Shown here: piece by piece, positions 57,547 to 64,000 of the stretch
How the letters are laid out: each line of letters begins with the position of its first letter
Position numbering within the stretch: position 1 is the stretch's first letter
DNA from: Trichomonas vaginalis G3
Taxonomy: Eukaryota > Parabasalia > Trichomonadida > Trichomonadidae
Direction: 5' to 3'
Length of the DNA: 64,000 bases
NCBI RefSeq assembly: GCF_026262505.1
Contig: NC_067206.1
Span: 13,016,205 to 13,080,204, forward strand
Notes under the pieces: generated by a model
The model's input: only the letters and a program-made list of their open reading frames with translations
Database searches by the model: none
Told to the model about the DNA's origin: nothing
Made by a program: the position numbers and the translations under genes

Positions 57547-58958
57547 ATGTCAGATGAAGAAATCATCAAAATTGAAGATAAAATTGATACCAATATAAAG
57601 GAAGAATTTGATAACAGTGAAGATGAAGAAAAAATCCCGAATTTTCAAAATTCTCCAATTTCTTTCTCTTCAGAATCAGAAAATATTGATGAAGAAATAC
57701 AAATTGGTGATGATTTTCACTGTAATCAAATTAAAGAAATCAATGAATATACTGATGATTCATTAAGATCAAATTGTGATAATAGAACATCATTTGACAC
57801 GCAAAATGATGTGGAAATGACTCATTTCAATGAGGAGAGTGATGAAGCAAAAATAAATTGTCATGTAATTGATGAAAATTCGAGTGATTCAGCAGAACAG
57901 TATCAAATTCAGAGTGATGATATCAATCATTTTTCACTGGAAAATTTGTTATTTTATTCGATTGAAACACTTCGAAATTTTCAAGATAAAGGTGATGATT
58001 TGAAAGTACATGATGCAAATGGGAACGGAATATTGCATCTCCTTGCAAAAGCCAAGAATTTTGAATTATTCAATAAAATCATTAACAATATTCATTCATT
58101 TGATCTTGACATGTGGGAATTAAACTCGGACAATGAATCCCCTTTCACAATTATTATAAAATATTTGGTTGACACTGAACCTGAAAGAATCAATCAAGAA
58201 GCATTTGAAACAATTAGAGAATATGATTTTCATGATTGCGAAGATCCAGGAAACATTAAAATCGATGATAAATTTGTATTAGAATATCTGATTGACAATA
58301 ATAATGTAGATTTATTTAATATTGTTTACAATTTTAGTTATATAACAGGTACTTGCAGTTCGAAGAAAAACATTTTGCATTATGCGTATTTATCCAATAA
58401 GAAAGATTTTATTGAAATAATTTTAGAAAATTTGAAGGATGATATAAATATAAATGATATTGTTGATGATAAACATGGCCAAACACTACTACACTTAGCA
58501 TCAATGAAATACGAGCAATTTGAAATCTTTGAATTACTGATTGAAACAGAAGGAATTGACAAAAATTGTCTTGACGCTCAAGAAAAAACGATTTTGCATT
58601 TATCATGTGAAAATAGAGCAGAAGAGCAGACACAATATATTTTAGAAAATAAGATAATTGATATTAATGCAAAAGATAAAAATGGAAGGACGCCTTTGAT
58701 ACTAATCGCAATGAATAATCATTTTAAATTATTTTATTTTGTCTTCAAAGATAAAATTACGGATAAAAATGATATTAACATTCCTGATAATAAGGGACAA
58801 ACTGCTTTCTGGCATACTGTCGAAAAAGGATATTTTGAGATAATGAAAATGCTTTACGAATTTAATAATGATTGTTTCAGGGGAGATAATGATGGAGTTA
58901 CCCCTCTTCATATTGCATGTGCAAGAAATTTTGTTAAAGGTCTTTTGTTTATGAAGTC
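57547..58958 (+). pseudogene. Ankyrin-repeat protein, 3' end cut off by Maverick B2
   Basis: About 470 residues before the junction. Residues 1-130 are acidic and probably disordered. From about residue 155 come ankyrin repeats: NGNGILHLLAKAKNFELF, then a degenerate pair, HGQTLLHLASMKYEQFEIFELL, EKTILHLSCENRAEEQ, NGRTPLILIAMNNHFKLF, KGQTAFWHTVEKGYFEIM and DGVTPLHIACARNF. This is the large trichomonad family of ankyrin proteins that mediate protein contacts. I start it at 57547 (MSDEEIIKIED), since upstream residues look like leader. The frame runs 52 bases into Maverick B2, adding a chance tail, so the final repeats and the stop lie beyond the element, outside the window. Confidence 0.85.
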
Positions 58959-59099
58959 AGTAGTAGGATATGATGGGCTTTGTGACTTTTTTTGTTACAT
59001 CTATATATAGACGATGCATTAAAATATATTTATTTATAAATTAACATTAATTTTAAAATAATTTATTTTTTTATCTTTTATAAAAGAAGCTATATATAG

Positions 59100-59690
59100 A
59101 TGATGACAGATATTCCGCGATTAATTAAACATTGTTTAAATCCTGAATGGGTTAAACTTCAATTTAAAAATGAAGATTGTGAATTATTAAATGAATATGA
59201 AAGCCAAAATAAGCTAATGAGGTATAAATATAATGATAAAGAATATTTAATTTCATGGAATCAATGGAGTCATAATCAAAGACCCCATAAACGAGAAGAA
59301 GAAATTGAAAATAATGAAATGGAAATCATTGATGACATTAAAGAGGATGGAATTCCTAAATTTTGTAGAAAAACCTTTAGAACTAAGTTAGGAGCATATA
59401 AACGTAGAGTATTAAATCCTGAATATCTTAAACATTTATTTAAAAAGGAAGACTGTGAATTATTAAACGTTAATGAATATGAAAATGCAAAATCAAAACT
59501 GAGATATAAATATATTGGAAGTGATGAAAGGTGTAAAGATAAAGATAAAGTTTATACAGTTTCATATAATAACTGGCACACGTTAGGGATAAGAAAACAT
59601 TTAGGAGATTATGGGAAATGTTCTGAATTCTTCAAATCTAGTATGTACGAGAGAGTAAAAGAAATTAGATATAATTATTTTCATGAATGA
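59100..59690 (+). CDS. Two-domain repeat protein near the element end, 196 residues
   Basis: An unknown protein with a clear internal duplication: LNPEWVKLQFKNEDCELLNEYE...YKYNDKEYLISWNQW (residues about 13-60) and LNPEYLKHLFKKEDCELLNVNEYE...YKYIGS...YTVSYNNW (about 103-162). Each unit ends in an aromatic YxVSxNxW strand. It looks like a small DNA-contacting repeat of the kind found in viral endonuclease-associated proteins, but I cannot name it. No counterpart is visible at the left end of B1. Confidence 0.55.
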   Translation: MMTDIPRLIKHCLNPEWVKLQFKNEDCELLNEYESQNKLMRYKYNDKEYLISWNQWSHNQRPHKREEEIENNEMEIIDDIKEDGIPKFCRKTFRTKLGAYKRRVLNPEYLKHLFKKEDCELLNVNEYENAKSKLRYKYIGSDERCKDKDKVYTVSYNNWHTLGIRKHLGDYGKCSEFFKSSMYERVKEIRYNYFHE

Positions 59691-59720
59691 AAAAAATAAA
59701 CGAGTAAAAGAAATTAGAAA

Positions 59721-60089
59721 CTAATGATTATTTGAATTTATGAAATCAATTATTTGATTCATTCTTTCTTCAATAATTTCTATTCTTTTTGTTAAATCAT
59801 CAATTTTCATTAATGAGGTGATTCTTGATTGAGGAATAGATTTTAAACTAACAACACCTTTTATTTTTGAAATTTTGAATCCATCAACTTTAAACATTTT
59901 ATTCAATTTACATGTTGTCAATTCTTCAAATAATTTTTTATTATTAGCATAATAGTCATTAAATTCTTCAACAGATGAAAAAATTTTTATTTCAGTAATG
60001 GGTTTAACAATGTTTATTTTATTTTGAACATCTTCACTTTCATTTATTTCTTCCTTCTCTGTTTCATTACTTTTTAAAATCGGTTTCAT
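59721..60089 (-). CDS. Terminal-region protein, 122 residues
   Basis: An unknown protein, basic-acidic lead then a folded part (FSSVEEFNDYYANNKKLFEEL, FKVDGFKISKIKGVVSLKSI) and a C-terminal helix (IEIIEERMNQIIDFIN). The KISKIKGVVSLKSIPQ part suggests a small DNA- or RNA-binding fold. A broken copy lies near the right end of B1 (51013-51430), so it is a core gene of the B family, and its change of side suggests that the ends can be exchanged. Confidence 0.55.
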   Translation of the reverse strand: MKPILKSNETEKEEINESEDVQNKINIVKPITEIKIFSSVEEFNDYYANNKKLFEELTTCKLNKMFKVDGFKISKIKGVVSLKSIPQSRITSLMKIDDLTKRIEIIEERMNQIIDFINSNNH

Positions 60090-60203
60090 TTATCATTAAA
60101 TAAAAATTAGAATATAAGTGATGAAATATATTTTTTTAAAAAAATAAACTTTAAAAATTCATGTCTTACATTTTTGAATAATTTATTTTTATTTTGTATG
60201 AAA

Positions 60204-61316
60204 ATGAGTGTCAAAACTAACGATGTTAAAAAATTAGGATTCACAAATGAGGAAATAAAGGATATATTAGAGGAGGCAGGTTATGAAGTTAATAAATATT
60301 ATTTAAGAAATTGTCAAAAATTCGCGGAGTTTTTAAATGAATTTGATTATGATGGAAAAATGAATAAAGATGATGTTATAAATTTCTTATATCCTACATC
60401 TGAAGAAGAAAAACCTAAAGAACCTGATGTTTTCCCTGAATATTATGAAGAACGAATTAAAGATGATGAATATGATGAAATTGAAATTGAAAGACTGAAA
60501 AAAATAAGAGATGAAATAGATGAAAAAATTAAGGAATTAAGAGAAGTTGAAAAATATAATGAGAATGAAGTAGAGGGTTTAATGAATATCCCAGCTTCAG
60601 AATCAGCAGTTCAGAAATCTCATGAAGAAAGATATAAAAATTATGTCTCAGAATCAACACAAAATTTATTAGATGGTGATATTGACGAAACACTTTCAGA
60701 AGAAGGCACAAAATTTATTCATAAACATAAGCTTCAGTTTATTGACGATGGAGAATACCCTTGTATATTACTTTCACCCCCTCTTGATTCTGAAAAATTC
60801 AAAAAAGTACTGAAAAATGTGACATATGCAACAAATACGATTAAGAAAGAAGACCATGATATTTACACAAATTATTATTTAAATAAATGTACAGGTGTTG
60901 ATAAAGTTTTTGATTTGTTAGATAAAATATCAAAAGAAACAATTGGAACCTATAAAATTTTATGTGATTGTGGTTTCATTATTGAAGATACCAATAATGT
61001 TTCATATGAAAGAACAGCACCGAAGGAAGACGAAGTTGAAAGGTCTATACCATTCGTTATTAAGAACATAAAAGATATGAAAACGTATAAGCATTATATT
61101 TATTCATTTATTTCAGAAAAAATGGAAGCAACCCATAAAACATCATCTCATCATTTTATAGCTATTCATACATTCCTTTTCAAAGTTGTGAAATTAAATA
61201 AGACAGGAATTAGATTTAATGTATCAGGGTACACATTCTTGAGTAAATTAAAATGTATTCGTCACGTTGCAGATGATAAAAATTTATGTGTTCTTAATTC
61301 ATTTTATGGACTTTAG
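60204..61316 (+). CDS. Candidate primer/accessory protein upstream of polB, 370 residues
   Basis: I start it at the ATG at 60204 (MSVKTNDVKKLGF), where the B1 copy also begins. Residues 8-65 form the small helical domain shared with the 117-residue gene of Maverick A (EEIKDILEEAGYEVNKYY..N...FAEFLN...DGKM..DDVINFLYP). A charged coiled coil follows (residues 90-120), then a 230-residue domain with no motif I know (CGFIIEDTNNVSYERTAP, HKTSSHHFIAIHTFLFKVV). The constant place directly upstream of a protein-primed polymerase makes it a candidate terminal protein. Confidence 0.6.
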   Translation: MSVKTNDVKKLGFTNEEIKDILEEAGYEVNKYYLRNCQKFAEFLNEFDYDGKMNKDDVINFLYPTSEEEKPKEPDVFPEYYEERIKDDEYDEIEIERLKKIRDEIDEKIKELREVEKYNENEVEGLMNIPASESAVQKSHEERYKNYVSESTQNLLDGDIDETLSEEGTKFIHKHKLQFIDDGEYPCILLSPPLDSEKFKKVLKNVTYATNTIKKEDHDIYTNYYLNKCTGVDKVFDLLDKISKETIGTYKILCDCGFIIEDTNNVSYERTAPKEDEVERSIPFVIKNIKDMKTYKHYIYSFISEKMEATHKTSSHHFIAIHTFLFKVVKLNKTGIRFNVSGYTFLSKLKCIRHVADDKNLCVLNSFYGL

Positions 61317-61377
61317 CCCTGGACTTTAAAAAAATAAACTTTATTTTTATATTCTAATTTTTTATTCTTACATAAAT

Positions 61378-64000
61378 GAACAAAAACGGAACAGCTAAAA
61401 TGAATGATAATCAAATAAGAGCCGAAGGTAGAAGGTTATTTAAACGCTTCTATAACATTCCTGATGGTGTTAATCCTAAAACTCGTAGAAGCTATTTAAA
61501 TGAAGCCATAGATGCATATGAAGGATTTGACATTTCATCAGAAAGTGAGAGGTTAGCAAGAATGTTAAACATTAATATTGATTTCTATTATTGTGACCCT
61601 CAACCAGAAGACGTAGACATTAACAAGGTTGACTTTCCATTAGTGGAAACAATAATGATAGATCCAGAATTTGAAACAGTAAATATTTTATTAACACAGA
61701 GTCCATGTGGAAAACTTCACGCTGACAGAATAACAGACGTTGAAGCACTCACCGGCTATAGAGTTTGCCCCTTTTGCAAAGAAGAAGTATATTCTATCCG
61801 TGATGATCCAGAAAGGAAAAACCAAAGAAGATTTTTAAAACATTGTGAGAAATGTAAAGAAAATAATGGAAGATTAATTCAAGACGTTCAATTGCAAAAC
61901 ACACAACAACCATATACACCACATATCACGAAACAGAAGATATATCAATGGCTATTAGCACATAATTTGCAGGAATATTATAAACCAACAAGATATTATA
62001 TTACTTTTGACTTCGAAACATTAGAGACTAAAGAAGAACTTCAACTTTCTGAGTGTGCAACTTTAAACGCTTACTTAAAACCATTTATGGTATCATCAAC
62101 TGTTAAAATAAACGATAAAACATTTACGAGGAATTTTTGCTTAACATCAAGTGATTCTTTTATTTCCGACTGGATTGAGTTTTTATTTTCAACCTGTTCA
62201 TTAGTTGCTAAATCAAATATTGAACAATATGAAGAATTATTGAAGCCGCAAACGGACCAAACGGCGGGGACTTTGTCTCATACATTAAATGAAAAACAGA
62301 AGGAAGCATTTAAAGAGCTTTTAGATGAAGAATTTAATAAAGTGAATATCATTGGTTTTAATTCAGGAAAGTTTGATTTAAATTTAATTCTTCGTGATTT
62401 AAATACTGCAAAATGGAAGATAAAATCAATGCTGGGTTCTTCTTCTCAATTTAAGCAAGTCATAGTAAAGAAAACAAACTGTCCATATGAATTGAGATTT
62501 ATTGACATCAGAAATTATATAGCGGGTGGAACATTAGACCAATTTACTCAAGATTTCGGAAACAATAAATCACGTGTTAAATCCTTTTTCCCATATCAAT
62601 TCATCACATGGGAGAATTACGAAGAAGAATTATATAAAAAGGAACCATTCACGAAAGATTCATTTTATTCAGCATTAACACAAGAAACAATATCCGATTC
62701 AGATTATCAAATATATCTCAATGATGCTAAAAATTTTGAGAATAGATTAGAATATTTTATTCATTATTGTAATAAAGATGTTGAAATTATGATTGACCCA
62801 ATTGATAAAATTATTGAAGAAACATTTGTTTATAAAATTGACATGCTTCATAATCTTTCATTATCATCTAATGCATCAATGATTCGTTACGCTTTAGCAT
62901 ATAAAGACTTTAATCCTAATGAAAAATATCCAGAAGAAGAAAATGTGGAATCAAGTTTTGAATTAACGAAAAAGTATTGGAAATATAAAATTGAATCATA
63001 TAAGAAACAAGATGAAAAAGCAGAAAGAGATACCAAAAATAATGTTTCAATGGATGATTTTCAATACTATCACGATTTAATCCTTTCATCTAAATGCAAA
63101 ATGTGTGGTAAAGCGTTTACATATGCAAATAAACCAACATTAGATAGAATCGATAATGAAAAACCACATACCAAAGAAAATTGTCAGTTAATGTGTTGTT
63201 ATTGTAATGTTATTAAATCAAATAAAGATGAAGAAGTTCAACGTTTAAGAATCAATTTAAGAAATTATGCATTAAAAAATAATTTACCAATGACTTTAGA
63301 TTCAGTTGAAGCTTATCACATCCTCCGTAATGGAATTACTGGTGGTTTATCAAATGTTCAACATAGAGTAAATCTTAAAGGAATCACACACATTAATAAA
63401 CTTTCATATAATCCAGAAACCAAAACTGTATCAAATGAGGACACCACCAACATTATGACTCATTTCGTTGGTGTTGATTTCAATTCATTATATCCTTCAT
63501 CATTTTCATCTAATCCTCATGATTTCATTCAATATACTGACCATAAAATGTATATGCCGGGAAGATTGAATGGTGTTATCATTTGTGATACAGCAACAAA
63601 GAAAGCAAAAGCACTGGGAATAATTAAGAAGAAAAATACTTTATTCGTTGCTGAAGTAAAGGGTCACATTGATGAAAAATACATTAATGATTACATAAAC
63701 TTTTTACCGATAATAAGAAACTTAGATATTATCACAGATGAAAAAACAATTGGCAGTTTTATGTATAATTACATGAAATCAAACAATCTACCAGTTGACC
63801 AGAAACAGAGGAAATTAACTCAATTAGCATCAACACACAATCAATATCAACCATTTTCTTCTTATTATCTTTGGTATCTAATAGACAGATTTCATTTTAT
63901 CATCGATGATATTCAATCAATTTTAACATTTACGAAAAATACTTGTTTTAATGAATTTGCGAACAAATTTATGAACGAAAGACAAAAGGCTGAATTAGAA
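61378..64000 (+). CDS. polB: Family B DNA polymerase with embedded HNH-like segment, runs off the window
   Basis: The first 870 or so codons are visible. In order: an N-terminal domain that echoes the OTU-like region of the Maverick A polymerase; a C2HC zinc finger (CPFC...HCEKC); exonuclease motifs DFETLE, FNSGKFDLN and YCNKDVEI; an HNH-like insert (CKMCG, LDRIDNEKPHTKENCQ, CCYCNVIKSNK; about 63090-63230); and motif A DFNSLYPSSF. The palm motifs B and C lie beyond the window. It carries the second mini-hairpin cluster (62245-62279) but not the first one seen in B1. Confidence 0.85.
62245..62279. repeat. Mini-hairpin cluster in the B2 polymerase
   Basis: Same place and nearly the same sequence as 34884-34918 in B1 (GCCGCAAACGG...GGGACTTTGTC), in frame. 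Confidence 0.7.

Larger units (their letters stand above)
58959..64000. mobile_element. Maverick/Polinton B2, left part only
   Basis: It begins agtagtaggatatg, a close relative of the B1 terminus, and runs off the window. Visible parts are a terminal region with two extra genes, the candidate primer protein, and the polymerase to about its palm. From 60110 onward it matches B1 closely base for base and is far less decayed; I noticed no clear break in the visible genes. The expected target duplication is gaagtc (58953-58958). Confidence 0.9.

Noticed and set aside
58959-59010. Last residues of the ankyrin frame as genuine protein
   Set aside because: They are encoded by the terminal repeat of Maverick B2 and are a chance read-through into the element.

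Overview
The window reads as nuclear DNA of a parabasalid protist, most likely Trichomonas vaginalis or a close relative. It is AT-rich, its host genes lack visible introns, and several carry TCA-Y-T-rich initiator-like (Inr) motifs just upstream of the start codon. About three quarters of it is Maverick/Polinton DNA, a hallmark of that genome. The species call is inference from gene style, not from a database match.

Layout: 1-662 is a palindrome-rich spacer. 663-2494 is a compact pogo-like DNA transposon with one open DDD transposase and TA target duplications. 2596-2780 and 24453-26267 are the two ends of one minus-strand host-side gene that encodes a Harbinger-type DDE transposase fused to a USP-family (C19) deubiquitinase. 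It is split by Maverick A (2781-24452, 21.7 kb, 1275-bp terminal inverted repeats, 5-bp target duplication). Maverick A looks young and mostly whole, with about three or four breaks. It carries capsid, packaging ATPase, protein-primed polymerase, integrase, two KilA-N genes, and an unusual phage-like tail-fibre plus collagen-repeat pair.

26268-32502 is host DNA: a two-repeat Myb gene, a tiny single-pass membrane protein gene, a decayed unknown gene, and the bulk of a conserved-looking unknown gene interrupted by Maverick B1 (32503-52196, 19.7 kb, about 300-bp terminal repeats, perfect 6-bp target duplication). B1 is an old, badly broken copy of a different Maverick family. Its polymerase carries an embedded HNH-like segment, and it holds a D5-like primase-helicase block bracketed by inverted arrays of a 121-bp repeat.

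52197-58958 is host DNA again: a flagellar CFAP100-like coiled-coil gene with lesions, a lysine-rich repeat protein gene, and an ankyrin-repeat gene that is cut by a third Maverick, B2 (58959 to beyond 64000). B2 is a close relative of B1 and looks much less decayed in the part visible.

The elements supply their own replication (primer-protein candidate, family B polymerase), integration (integrase) and virion functions (capsid, ATPase, fibres, amphipathic peptides). The strongest new signals are the transposase-deubiquitinase fusion, a family of GC-rich mini-hairpins that occur inside coding sequence in frame, the primase-helicase block with inverted repeat arrays, and the tail-fibre/collagen genes. 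All identities come from reading motifs by eye; no searches were run.
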